NCBI RefSeq assembly: GCF_900156685.1
Contig: NZ_FTOJ01000003.1
Span: 186,001 to 250,000, forward strand
Length of the DNA: 64,000 bases
Direction: 5' to 3'
Source of the DNA: Chryseobacterium piscicola
GTDB taxonomy: Bacteria; Bacteroidota; Bacteroidia; Flavobacteriales; Weeksellaceae
The stretch's first letter is position 1; each line of letters begins with the position of its first letter. Below are positions 52,509 through 61,708 of this stretch, piece by piece. The position numbers were made by a program, and so were the translations under genes. Under the pieces are notes generated by a model. It ran no database searches and was not told the origin of the DNA. It saw only the letters and a program-made list of their open reading frames with translations.

Positions 52509-54017
52509 ATGGGAATTCAAGACATTACACTAAACCGTAATAATTATATAAATGTAGGCAAAGAAGGAAGTTTTCTTTCGGGAAATGACCCCATCTTCAA
52601 CAGTACTCCACAAGAGATAGATCAGCTTTTCAAGGAGCTGAAAGATAATAATAAAACAAAAATTGTTCTTTACTTCCACGGTGGGCTTGTTCCTGCCAAA
52701 GACGGTATGGATACTGCCAAACGAATAGTACATTATGTAGAAAAAAATACAGACGCACACCCAATTTGTTTTATTTGGGAGACCGGCTTGTACAAAACTG
52801 TTATGCACAACTTGTCTATCGTAGAAAAGTCCGAATTTTTTAAAAAACTGATGGTGAAAGTCATCAAAATAGCTGGAAAAAAATTAGGAATTGAAGCGAT
52901 TGACGGTATCGGCAACTCAAAAGGGGTGGAAACAATGAAAGAAGCTGAAATACAAAATGAGTTGGATAAAGAAGAACCTTTTCAAAATTATCATGTCAAT
53001 GTTTCATCCAAATCTGCTTCTGTAATTGATGCTGAAACGGTAAAGACGGAAATTGAACTAGAAGCCCGACTATTACCAGAAATAGAAGCTGAGCTTGAAG
53101 AAGAAATTGAAAGTGATGATGAGTTTAAAAGAATTGCTGCAGAAGAAAAATCTGATGAAGAAACAAAACTAATGAATCCTCTATACCAGGAAGCTGAAAT
53201 TACAGAAGGAAAAGGCATCATTAGTTCGGCAAAACTCATTACTGCATCAGTGAAAATTACATACAATGTTATCAAAAGACATATCCAGAAACGGGATCAC
53301 GATTTTTATCCTACAGTAATTGAAGAAATTCTGCGTGAAGTTTACGTTTCAAATATTGGTAACTGGCTTTGGGGAAGCATGAAGAAGAAAGCTGCTGATA
53401 TGTGGAAACCATCAAATTTCACAGGAGATTATCAAAACTGGCATGTAGGTTCTTATTTTGTAAAAAAAATAGAAGAATATCAGAAAGAAATTGGAAAACC
53501 TTTAACGATAGACCTTGTAGGTCACTCTGCAGGATCCATTGTTATTTGTGAATTATTTAAAATAGTAAAGTCTGAAAAGAGTAATTTGAAATTCAGAAAT
53601 ATTATGTTTTTTGCACCCGCTTGTAGATGTGATTTGTTTGATGAAGCCATTCTTAGTTCACAGGAAAGATTTTCTTCATTCAGGATTTTTACTATGAAAG
53701 ATGACCTAGAAAAGCAAGATCATTTGGTTAAATTTCTTTATCCAAGATCACTTTTATATCTTATCTCTGGTATTTTAGAAGAAGAGAGGGATGCTTGTAT
53801 TTTAGGATTACAAAGACATATTACAGGAAATCTACCCTACCTTGGTGATCTGTTTACCAGAATTAAAACATTTTTGGCAGATGATGGTAAAATTGTTTAT
53901 TCGAAATCTGATGATACTGCATTAAGCGGTTTCAAAACCGGTTCACTTTCACACGGCGGGTTCGATGATGACAAAGAAACAACTTTAGACAGCATGGTTT
54001 ACATTATCAATCAGTAA
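52509..54017 (+). CDS. Cytoplasmic alpha/beta-hydrolase-fold protein with large insertion
   Basis: A 502-residue protein without a signal peptide. KIVLYFHGGLVPAK (51-64) is the oxyanion-hole HGG strand, and LVGHSAGSIV (336-345) is the nucleophile elbow with S340. Candidate triad partners are D398 or D399 (FTMKDD) and H482 (SLSHGG). Between the two core parts, residues about 105-310 form an insertion rich in charged helices, including a very acidic stretch (EIEAELEEEIESDDEFK). Ser hydrolases of this kind include lipases and esterases. The gene ends 3 bp before the caspase gene and is clearly co-transcribed with it. The family is not one I can name. Confidence 0.72.
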   Translation: MGIQDITLNRNNYINVGKEGSFLSGNDPIFNSTPQEIDQLFKELKDNNKTKIVLYFHGGLVPAKDGMDTAKRIVHYVEKNTDAHPICFIWETGLYKTVMHNLSIVEKSEFFKKLMVKVIKIAGKKLGIEAIDGIGNSKGVETMKEAEIQNELDKEEPFQNYHVNVSSKSASVIDAETVKTEIELEARLLPEIEAELEEEIESDDEFKRIAAEEKSDEETKLMNPLYQEAEITEGKGIISSAKLITASVKITYNVIKRHIQKRDHDFYPTVIEEILREVYVSNIGNWLWGSMKKKAADMWKPSNFTGDYQNWHVGSYFVKKIEEYQKEIGKPLTIDLVGHSAGSIVICELFKIVKSEKSNLKFRNIMFFAPACRCDLFDEAILSSQERFSSFRIFTMKDDLEKQDHLVKFLYPRSLLYLISGILEEERDACILGLQRHITGNLPYLGDLFTRIKTFLADDGKIVYSKSDDTALSGFKTGSLSHGGFDDDKETTLDSMVYIINQ

Positions 54018-54020
54018 TTT

Positions 54021-55049
54021 ATGATTAAAAACAATACAGATTTTGCTGTTGTAATCGGTGTAAGTCATTATAAAGGGCTTAGCAAACTTCAAGGTCCGGA
54101 TGAAGATGCGCAAAAATTCTATCAATGGTTGACCAACGAAACTGAAGGAAGTATACCTGCAGAAAACTGTCATTTGATTTTGTCTAAAGAAGACCCTTTA
54201 TCGCCTATTCAAGACTCCATTGACACTGCATTTGCCATAATTCTTGAAGGTTTCAAATCTGGTAGAAAAGAAGGAAGAAGACTTTACTTTTACTTCTCTG
54301 GTCACGGTTTAGGGATTGACTGGAACGAGACGGCTTTGGTTTTACCACCATGGACAGATATTTTGAGAAATTATGCATTATCATCTTCGGGATATTTAAA
54401 AACATTAATTCAGTGCGGATATTTTAAAGAAGTCTTTTTCTTTTTAGACTGTTGCCGAAACAGAATGGTAGGAGTAAACGGTGTACAGCCGCTTTTCGCC
54501 AATATAAAACCTGCAGCTGGAACGGCAGAATGTGTTTCGTTTGTATTTTCAGCAACAGAGTTTGATAATAAAGCTTTCGAAGCCGTTATACAGCCTGGTA
54601 ATGGAAGTTTACTTGATAATAACAGAACTCAAGGATTATTTACAACTTCTTTAATGAATGGGTTGAAAGGTGCAGCTGCCGAAAATGGAAAAGTTACAAC
54701 GTCATCACTTACCAATTATCTTAAACTCAATCTTCCCGAACTTGCAAAATCTGTTCAGAAAATTCAGATTCCAAGATTTCATGCGGATAATGCGGGAAAT
54801 GATGTAACGATTATTGAGGGTTTTAGTCCTCAGGAAATTTCACTTGTAATATCTTTTAAGGGAAATAACAGAACTGTGATTTTAGAGGATTCTAATTTAA
54901 ATATCATCAAAGAAGGCAATACAGAAAATGGAAGCTGGACGGTTTCTGTAAAGAAAAGCTCCTACGCAATTTATAACAAAGGCGAAGCAGACCTTGCCCG
55001 ATCAATAAGAATAGACGGAAGTAAAAAAGATGTACATTATGAATTCTAA
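54021..55049 (+). CDS. Caspase-family (peptidase C14) protease
   Basis: A 342-residue caspase-like protein, cytoplasmic. The p20-like domain begins with FAVVIGVSHYKGLSKLQG (8-25). The catalytic His is H95 in YFYFSGHGLG and the catalytic Cys is C145 in FFFLDCCRNRMV. Residues about 170-225 (FVFSATEFDNKAFEA, GLFTTSLMNGL) match the rest of the fold. Residues about 272-342 are an added beta-rich tail ending RSIRIDGSKKDVHYEF. It follows the serine hydrolase by 3 bp and overlaps the next gene by 11 to 20 bp. Bacterial caspases act in signalling and in immunity-related cell death. The activation signal here is unknown. Confidence 0.88.
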   Translation: MIKNNTDFAVVIGVSHYKGLSKLQGPDEDAQKFYQWLTNETEGSIPAENCHLILSKEDPLSPIQDSIDTAFAIILEGFKSGRKEGRRLYFYFSGHGLGIDWNETALVLPPWTDILRNYALSSSGYLKTLIQCGYFKEVFFFLDCCRNRMVGVNGVQPLFANIKPAAGTAECVSFVFSATEFDNKAFEAVIQPGNGSLLDNNRTQGLFTTSLMNGLKGAAAENGKVTTSSLTNYLKLNLPELAKSVQKIQIPRFHADNAGNDVTIIEGFSPQEISLVISFKGNNRTVILEDSNLNIIKEGNTENGSWTVSVKKSSYAIYNKGEADLARSIRIDGSKKDVHYEF

Positions 55050-56496
55050 AGAAAAAGCAGTTTATCAGTTCAATTTCGTTGCAGAAGGTCCGCTGAGTGA
55101 GTTTGTTTTTCTGGAACTCTTCGATGGCGTTGGAAAACTGGTAGCAGAAAAGTATAAAAGTATTTCTGAGCAGCTCGAACGAGGTTTGTATCAAATGAAT
55201 ATTTATTCTAATGAAAAGCTGGAAACACAAACCATTCGCCTAGACAAAGACTATTACGGAAATTATGAAAATAAAGGTTCATACTCATCAATTTCGGGCT
55301 ACTTTCTGGAAAGTTCACATGAATATTACACAGAAACTTCAAAATTTTGGAGTGATCATTTCACTTTAGACGAAAAAAAATATGATGAAGGTTCTTCGGT
55401 TTTTATATTTTTCAGGTATCCAGACAGAGAAATTCGTGATCAGCAGAAAAATGTAGCAGAATCTATGGGTTGGCGTTTTTCGCTTTTAGATAAAAACAGA
55501 AATTTACTTTTTAGATTAAACGAAAATCATATAAAAGAAGATAAGGACGCAGGCTGGCTTGTTTTTCATGCTCCGCTAGATGCGGGGATTTATTATTTGG
55601 TTTACAATGGCCCTGTAAAAAGAGAAATCCCTCTCTATGTTTTTGAAGATTGGCAGACACAATTTTTTTTAACTTTTAAACGAACGCCAATATTTCCTAC
55701 GGCAAGAATTTTATTCAGAAAACCCAATTCTGCTTTCGACATCTTTGAGTATGATAATATGGAGGTGGATAAACTGCTTAGAAATATGCAGAATGCCATT
55801 TATCACGTTCCCAAACAGCTTTTAGAGAAAACAGCTTCCGACAACTGGCAAAACCCGATGTTGGCGATGGTTGTTTGCTATGTTTACCTAATGTGCTCAG
55901 AAGTTGAGCACCACCATTTTATAAAAAAAATACTTGATAATCTAAAATTAAGAATACCAAATGCTTCTTATTGTCCGGATATAAAAGCTATTGAACTTTT
56001 GGCAGCAGTAAGGTTTGAAAAGGAAATTCCAAGTTTAATTCTTGATGAACCTTGTATGTTAAAAGTTGGTTTTAAAACTTTTCTAGAACAGGCAGCAAGA
56101 AATCCTGAAAAAATAAAAATCATTGAATTAAACGAAATCATTACAAGTCTTCACGGCGACATGGTCTGGAGTTCGTACAGGCCGATTGAGAAAAAGAAAT
56201 CCCAGAGATTATCTGGCAATGAAATAGGATTGAAAATGAGCTTTTCAGAATTTGCTGTAGAACCAAAAGATTGGCTGAGCCAAACAATAATGAATCAACT
56301 TTCTTCAGAAAATTCTGGGCAGAATACGGTTGCTGATTTGGCAATTCAGCTTCAGGTAAGTCCGGATATGGTGAAAAGCTGTCTTGTAAATATAGATTCC
56401 TATTTATCAAATTCTGAAGCAGATATTTTTGAAAATTTTAATCCCGTTCAGAAAGTTTTAAAATTAAACATAGAAAAATTGGTAAAAATAAAATAA
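55039..56496 (+). CDS. Third gene of the caspase unit, unrecognised
   Basis: A protein of 485 residues from the ATG at 55039 (MNSKEKAVYQFNFVAEG); another ATG lies three codons upstream. Both overlap the caspase stop, so translation is coupled. Two beta-rich modules are visible (numbered from the upstream ATG): about 11-73, with VFLELFDGVGKLV and RGLYQMNIYSNEK, and about 123-215, with FSLLDKNRNLL and AGIYYLVYNGPVKREIPLYV. Both resemble the caspase's C-terminal tail. The rest (about 230-488) looks helical, with VADLAIQLQVSPDMVKSCL possibly an HTH-like or adaptor segment near the end. It has no signal peptide, no membrane segment and no catalytic motif. It may be a scaffold or sensor for the caspase. 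Confidence 0.7.
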   Translation: MNSKEKAVYQFNFVAEGPLSEFVFLELFDGVGKLVAEKYKSISEQLERGLYQMNIYSNEKLETQTIRLDKDYYGNYENKGSYSSISGYFLESSHEYYTETSKFWSDHFTLDEKKYDEGSSVFIFFRYPDREIRDQQKNVAESMGWRFSLLDKNRNLLFRLNENHIKEDKDAGWLVFHAPLDAGIYYLVYNGPVKREIPLYVFEDWQTQFFLTFKRTPIFPTARILFRKPNSAFDIFEYDNMEVDKLLRNMQNAIYHVPKQLLEKTASDNWQNPMLAMVVCYVYLMCSEVEHHHFIKKILDNLKLRIPNASYCPDIKAIELLAAVRFEKEIPSLILDEPCMLKVGFKTFLEQAARNPEKIKIIELNEIITSLHGDMVWSSYRPIEKKKSQRLSGNEIGLKMSFSEFAVEPKDWLSQTIMNQLSSENSGQNTVADLAIQLQVSPDMVKSCLVNIDSYLSNSEADIFENFNPVQKVLKLNIEKLVKIK

Positions 56497-56657
56497 TTAA
56501 AAATCAGGTTTAGAATTGATTAAAATAAAGCTTTTGTTTCTTTTTTTTAGTTTTAGATTAAAAATTTTCTCTTCTAAAATAAATAGTTCTGCTGATATGA
56601 TACCGTAGTTTTAAAAAAAATAAATGGTTGTAAATATCAATAATTATATCAATTTAT

Positions 56658-56687
56658 ATTGATTTAATTTTTTTTAAATTTATATTT
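56658..56687 (+). promoter_or_regulatory. Bacteroidota-type promoter with palindrome at the start site
   Basis: TTG (56658-56660), a 19-bp spacer and TATATTTG (56680-56687) form a complete consensus promoter. Five bp later CTTACGTAAG (56693-56702) is a perfect 10-bp palindrome at the expected transcription start and could be an operator. Confidence 0.68.
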
Positions 56688-56722
56688 GTCTTACTTACGT
56701 AAGAATCGAAAAATTCTGTTTT

Positions 56723-57868
56723 ATGAGATATATTTCAATATTGATTTTATTTTCTGTATCTATTCAGGCGCAAAAATTACAAGTTTTGGATGCTGAAAAT
56801 GGTAAGCCATTGTTTAACGCGCGAATTATTATTCAAGATCAGATTCTATATACCAACGACGACGGTTTTGCACCAGTGGAAAGTACAGCTGCTAATATTG
56901 AAGTATCTGCAGTGGGTTACAATAAAGTAAATTTAGCTTTATATAAAAGTACAATTAAACTAAAACCATCTGTAAGAGAGCTTGACGAGGTAAAAATCCG
57001 AAGTGTTGATCTGAAATCTCTATTTGAAGATCTTCACCAGAATTACAACAAACGTTATTATGATAAACCATCTGTATACGATATAACCTACAAATCTAAA
57101 AGTTTTAATAATGACCAATTGTTTTTCATGGTCATTACTGAGGCTAAATTGTGGACAAAAAGCAATTCTTATAATTACAAAGATGGGATAAGAAAAAAGT
57201 ACGACGATATTCTTCAAATACAGCTTAATAATGTAAAATATAAAAAGGAAGCAAAATCTGATGCCCTCTTTAATGCTAAAACTAATGACTTCAATCATGC
57301 TGATATGGGTGATTATTTCTTTTCTTTTGAAGTCAGCAGGATTTTGGGAAATATGAAATTGAAAGAATCTAAAAGTTCTGGTAAAATACTTGCCGAAGAT
57401 GGTGATGAGCAATTAATAAAAGTGAAAGTAAAATCTGAAAATGGCATCATCATAGAAGGGGAATTTAAATACAACAAAGCGGATAAAGCAATTACTTTTT
57501 TCAGCATGAATTATCAACAGGCTGGTTACAAACCTTACAACCGAACAAATACAGACGGTAAAGAATTCCAATATCAGCTAGGTGATGTTTTGGTAACGTA
57601 CGAATTTTATAAGAAAAATGGGACTTATCTGCCTTCAATGAAAAGAAAAGAAGGAAGCAAATTTTATGTCATCTACGAAGATAAAAAAGATGAGAGAAAA
57701 GCTGTAACCGAAATCATCTACAACACTTTCAGAGAATCTACCAAAAAAGGTCTTGAAAACAGAGTAGATTTTAGCAAAAGCATTTGGGAAAATATTCTTG
57801 TAAAAGATGATAAAGAAAATACTATTTTACTTTCAAAAGAAGAACAAGAATTTGTAGACAGAATGTAG
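56723..57868 (+). CDS. Secreted protein with CarboxypepD_reg-like N-terminal domain
   Basis: A 381-residue exported protein. After the signal peptide (MRYISILILFSVSIQAQ) the mature chain opens with LQVLDAENGKPLFNARIIIQ and NDDGFAPVESTAANIEVSAVGY. This is the beta-sandwich repeat seen at the N-termini of SusC-like and other cell-envelope proteins (CarboxypepD_reg_2). The remaining 280 residues have alternating strands and charged loops with no motif I know. Similar proteins are often called carboxypeptidase-like regulatory domain-containing proteins. It has a complete promoter of its own and follows the caspase unit by 226 bp, so it is probably independent of it. Confidence 0.75.
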   Translation: MRYISILILFSVSIQAQKLQVLDAENGKPLFNARIIIQDQILYTNDDGFAPVESTAANIEVSAVGYNKVNLALYKSTIKLKPSVRELDEVKIRSVDLKSLFEDLHQNYNKRYYDKPSVYDITYKSKSFNNDQLFFMVITEAKLWTKSNSYNYKDGIRKKYDDILQIQLNNVKYKKEAKSDALFNAKTNDFNHADMGDYFFSFEVSRILGNMKLKESKSSGKILAEDGDEQLIKVKVKSENGIIIEGEFKYNKADKAITFFSMNYQQAGYKPYNRTNTDGKEFQYQLGDVLVTYEFYKKNGTYLPSMKRKEGSKFYVIYEDKKDERKAVTEIIYNTFRESTKKGLENRVDFSKSIWENILVKDDKENTILLSKEEQEFVDRM

Positions 57869-57950
57869 CCTAGGTATGTAAGAATAAATCTGCATGATTG
57901 TAGAGAAAATTAATTATCTTAACCATGCAGATTGATAAAATTTTGAAGTT

Positions 57951-59012
57951 TTAAAATTGATAAACAATTGCATTTACATTCATCCCAGCTCCTACAGATG
58001 CAAATAAAACGATGTCGCCTTTTTCAATTTTATGAGATTCTAATTCATCTTGCATAATCATGGTGAGAAGCGAAGGAATGGTAGCCACGCTGCTGTTCCC
58101 GAGTTTATTAATGACCATTGGCATAATCTCCGGAGGAGTAGAAATACCGTACAATTCGTAAAAACGATTAACAATGGCTTCATCCATTTTTTCATTTGCT
58201 TGATGAATAATGATTTTATTGAGTTTATTGATTGCGAAACCACTCTCATCAAAACATTTTTTCATAGCAACAGGAACGTTGAGAAGGGCAAATTCATAGA
58301 TTTTTCTGCCATCCATCTTGATGAATTTTGTATCCTGACAAGCTTCATTGTTATAAGATTTTCCGAAGTATAAATAGTCTTTTTCATTTAAAGTAAAAGA
58401 AGCAGATAAGTGAGATTTTATACCAGAATCATCACTGTCATTGGCTTCAATTATCACTGCACCAGCACCGTCTGCATAGATCATACTATCTCTGTCGTGA
58501 ATGTCAACAACTCTAGAAAGCGTTTCAGCACCTATAACTAAGCACCTTTTTGCAATACCAGATTTGATGAATGCATTGGCTTGAATGACACCTTCAATCC
58601 AACCAGGGCAACCGAATAATAAATCATAACCTACACAAAAATTGTTCTTAATTTTAAGTAAATTCTTCACTCTCGAAGCGAGACTAGGAACCATATCAGA
58701 CTGAATCGTATTGATTTTTACATCTCCAAAATTATGTGCAAAAATAATATAATCTAAAGTTTCAGGATCAATTCCGGAGTTTTCAATCGCTTTCTTTGCA
58801 GCTATAAAACCCAAATCTGAAGTTACTTGGTTGCTTGCAGCGTATCTTCTCTCTTCAATACCGGTAATTTTCATTAATTTACTGGTAATAGTAGCATTGT
58901 CTTCTTTTAAGGTAATGCCATGTTCGTTCATAAAAACATGCTTATCAAAAAATAAATTGGTAATTGTTTCTGAAGGGATGTAGTTGCCCACCCCAATAAT
59001 TTTCCCGGTCAT
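57951..59012 (-). CDS. 3-oxoacyl-[ACP] synthase III-like protein
   Basis: A thiolase-fold condensing enzyme of 353 residues. The active-site triad is visible: Cys (C135) in DLLFGCPGWIEG, His in KIIIHQANEKMD and Asn in INKLGNSSVATIP. GADGAGAV-like glycine regions (MIYADGAGAVIIEA) are also present. It differs from housekeeping FabH in length and in the N-terminal stretch, and is closer to KAS III homologues that make special starters or act in secondary lipids. It stands alone, so its acyl substrate is not indicated. Confidence 0.85.
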   Translation of the reverse strand: MTGKIIGVGNYIPSETITNLFFDKHVFMNEHGITLKEDNATITSKLMKITGIEERRYAASNQVTSDLGFIAAKKAIENSGIDPETLDYIIFAHNFGDVKINTIQSDMVPSLASRVKNLLKIKNNFCVGYDLLFGCPGWIEGVIQANAFIKSGIAKRCLVIGAETLSRVVDIHDRDSMIYADGAGAVIIEANDSDDSGIKSHLSASFTLNEKDYLYFGKSYNNEACQDTKFIKMDGRKIYEFALLNVPVAMKKCFDESGFAINKLNKIIIHQANEKMDEAIVNRFYELYGISTPPEIMPMVINKLGNSSVATIPSLLTMIMQDELESHKIEKGDIVLFASVGAGMNVNAIVYQF

Positions 59013-59341
59013 TTCTTAGTGTAAATTTCTAATTCTTAATATATATAATGAGCTATTTTGCCTAAGTTTTTAAATGCACACTTCTGTGTAAATTTTAAAT
59101 AAAAATAAGTTTGCTCTTGTTCAAATCTTTGTTTATAAGCTTTCAAAAAAGACTATAAATGTTGATGTAATCGTATTTTTACTGATAAAGGTAATCGATT
59201 AAAAATAAATTATACTATAAAAGTGTATTTTTTTTCAATATATTAATAAAACTTAAATTCCATTAAAAAGCTATTTTTCGCATAAGAAATTTATTGATAA
59301 ATAGATAATAATTTTAGCATTTTTATGTGAAATTTTAAAGA
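59013..59341. other. Intergenic, no gene seen
   Basis: AT-rich DNA between the KAS III-like gene (start) and tex (end). It presumably holds the KAS III promoter. No TAnnTTTG box facing it was found. Confidence 0.35.
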
Positions 59342-61465
59342 CTACAAAATCATGCTCAACTGAATTCTCTTTCTTGCCTCATCTACTTCCGTTACTCTTA
59401 CCTGAACGTGCTGATGCAGTTTCACGACTTCGTTTACATCAGAAACAAAACCTTCTTTTAGCTGAGAAATATGTACTAACCCACTTTCTTTAATTCCCAA
59501 ATCTACAAAGCATCCAAAAGCAGTGATATTATTAACAATCCCGGGTAAGATCATGCCGGTTTTCAAATCTGTTATTTTTTTAACATTGGGATCAAACTCA
59601 AATACTTTTGCCGCTTTTCGGGGATCTAATCCTGGTTTTTCTAGTTCCTTTATAATGTCTTTTATTCCTAAAATTCCTACTTCTTCTGTAATGTATTTTT
59701 CAGCTTCAATTAAAGCTATTTTCTCTTTATTGGCAATTAAATCATTAGTTTTTATATCTAAATCTTTTGCCATTTTTTCGATTATTTTATAAGCTTCAGG
59801 GTGTACTGCAGAATTGTCTAAAGGATTTTCTCCATTGGTAATTCTTACGAATGCTGCTGCTTGCTGATAGGCTTTTTCTCCCAATCTCGGAACTTTTTTC
59901 AGTTGTTTTCTGTTTTCATATGCTCCATTTTCAGTGCGGTAATTCACGATGTTTTCAGCCATTTTTTCACCAATCCCAGAAACATAGCTTAATAATGATT
60001 TGCTTGCAGTATTTAAATTAATTCCTACAGAATTTACACATTTCATTACAGTAGAATCTAATTCATTTTTTAGCTGAGTCTGGTCTACATCATGTTGATA
60101 TTGGCCTACACCAATAGATTTAGCATCAATCTTCACCAATTCTGCAAGCGGATCAGAAAGACGTCTACCTATAGAAATAGCACCACGAACCGTCACATCA
60201 AAACTTGGAAATTCGTCTCTGGCAATTTTACTGGCAGAATAAACCGATGCTCCTGCTTCCGAAACCACAAAAACCTGTAAAGGCTTATCAAATGCTATTT
60301 TTTTAATGAAAAATTCTGTTTCACGGCTAGCTGTTCCGTTTCCTATTGAAATAGCCTGAATGTTGTAAGCATTTACCATAGAACGAATTTTTTTCATCGC
60401 CATTCCGCTTTCATTTTGTGGTGCGTGAGGATAAATTGTTTCATTGTGTAGTAAATCTCCTTTTTCGTCTAAACAAACTACTTTACAACCACTTTTATAG
60501 CCCGGATCGATTGCTAAAATTCTTTTTTCACCCAAAGGTGGTGCGAGCAGTAGTTGGCTCAAATTTTCAGAAAATATTTCAATGGCTTTTTTATCTGCTT
60601 TTTCTTTTGCTTCTTGTAGTGTTTCATTTGAAATTGCTGGTTCAAGAAGCCTTTTATAAGAATCTTTTATGGCTAAAACAACCTGTTCCGAACTTTCATT
60701 TTTAGATTTAATAATCGCATGTTTAATAAATTCTAAAGCTTCCTCTTTATCTATTTCGATGTTTATTTTTACAAAACCTTCTTTTTCAGCTCTCAACATT
60801 GCCAAAAGTCTGTGTGATGGGGTTTTGTTCAAACTTTCTTCCCATTCAAAATATTGTGAAAATTTTTGTGCAGCATCCTCATCTTTTTTTGCTTTTACCA
60901 ATTTTGAGTTTACAACCGCTTTTCGCTGAAAAAGTCTACGGAGATTCTTACGGACGTACATATTTTCGTTAATCCATTCTGCCATGATGTCTCTTGCGCC
61001 TTGTAACGCCTCTTCTTCCGAAGTAACTTGATCATTTACATATTTTGAAGCTAAAAACTTAATATCCTGATCTTTTTGAATCATGATGATTTTCGCCAAG
61101 GGCTCAAGACCTTTTTCTTTTGCAGCATCAGCTTTTGTTTTCCTACGTTTTTTGAATGGTAAATACAAATCTTCTAATTCCTGAATATCAAAACTATCTT
61201 CAAGTCTCTGTTTCAATTCTGGAGATAAAGATTCTTGTTCTTCTATTGATTTTATAATACTTTCTTTTCGCTTTATAATATCTTCAAACTGTTTATTGAG
61301 CTTAGATATTTGCTCAATTTCAATTTCATCTAAATTTCCAGTAGCATCTTTCCTATATCTTGAAATGAATGGTATAGTACAGTCTTCTGATAATAATTTT
61401 AGAGTAGCGTTAATGCTTTTATCGGATATATTGAGTTTTTTTTGAATGAAATTTACAGTCTTCAT
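59342..61465 (-). CDS. tex: Tex-family RNA-binding transcription accessory protein
   Basis: A 707-residue cytoplasmic protein of the Tex family, which binds nucleic acid and contributes to transcription fitness. Order of parts: N-terminal helical region (FISRYRKDATGNLDEIEI, about 34-51, is a family hallmark; LYLPFKKRRKTKA, about 96-108), a YqgF-like domain (RILAIDPGYKSGCKVVCLD), and HhH motifs (LLSYVSGIGEKMAENIVNYR, KKVPRLGEKAYQQAA). A C-terminal S1 domain follows (GMILPGIVNNITAFGCFVDL, ESGLVHISQL). It is monocistronic and of normal length. Assignment is secure. Confidence 0.95.
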   Translation of the reverse strand: MKTVNFIQKKLNISDKSINATLKLLSEDCTIPFISRYRKDATGNLDEIEIEQISKLNKQFEDIIKRKESIIKSIEEQESLSPELKQRLEDSFDIQELEDLYLPFKKRRKTKADAAKEKGLEPLAKIIMIQKDQDIKFLASKYVNDQVTSEEEALQGARDIMAEWINENMYVRKNLRRLFQRKAVVNSKLVKAKKDEDAAQKFSQYFEWEESLNKTPSHRLLAMLRAEKEGFVKINIEIDKEEALEFIKHAIIKSKNESSEQVVLAIKDSYKRLLEPAISNETLQEAKEKADKKAIEIFSENLSQLLLAPPLGEKRILAIDPGYKSGCKVVCLDEKGDLLHNETIYPHAPQNESGMAMKKIRSMVNAYNIQAISIGNGTASRETEFFIKKIAFDKPLQVFVVSEAGASVYSASKIARDEFPSFDVTVRGAISIGRRLSDPLAELVKIDAKSIGVGQYQHDVDQTQLKNELDSTVMKCVNSVGINLNTASKSLLSYVSGIGEKMAENIVNYRTENGAYENRKQLKKVPRLGEKAYQQAAAFVRITNGENPLDNSAVHPEAYKIIEKMAKDLDIKTNDLIANKEKIALIEAEKYITEEVGILGIKDIIKELEKPGLDPRKAAKVFEFDPNVKKITDLKTGMILPGIVNNITAFGCFVDLGIKESGLVHISQLKEGFVSDVNEVVKLHQHVQVRVTEVDEARKRIQLSMIL

Positions 61466-61616
61466 GAAGTATTTTTGAAGCTGCTAAAATAGTAAAAATT
61501 CAGTCTAAGAAAGTAGATTTCTCGGTTTGATGTAGATTGTATTAATAATGAAATAAAAAGCCTTTACTAAGATATTTTCTTGATGTATGGTAAGGTTTAT
61601 TTGCTTGCAGACCTAC

Positions 61617-61624
61617 TATCTTTG
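61617..61624 (+). promoter_or_regulatory. Putative -7 box of the yceI-like gene
   Basis: TATCTTTG fits TAnnTTTG. TTG triplets upstream are at unsuitable spacing. The ATG is 84 bp downstream, leaving an untranslated leader of about 80 nt. Confidence 0.5.
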
Positions 61625-61708
61625 CGTCATTAATAACTGAAAGATTGGTAAATAGTATAATTATTATTATATTTATCACTTCTAAAACATTTAAATAATT
61701 AAATTAAT

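Noticed and set aside
57889-57932. Terminator TCTGCATG...CATGCAGA between convergent genes
   Set aside because: The arms are 8 bp with a loop of about 28 nt and no T tract, so the case is too weak to call.
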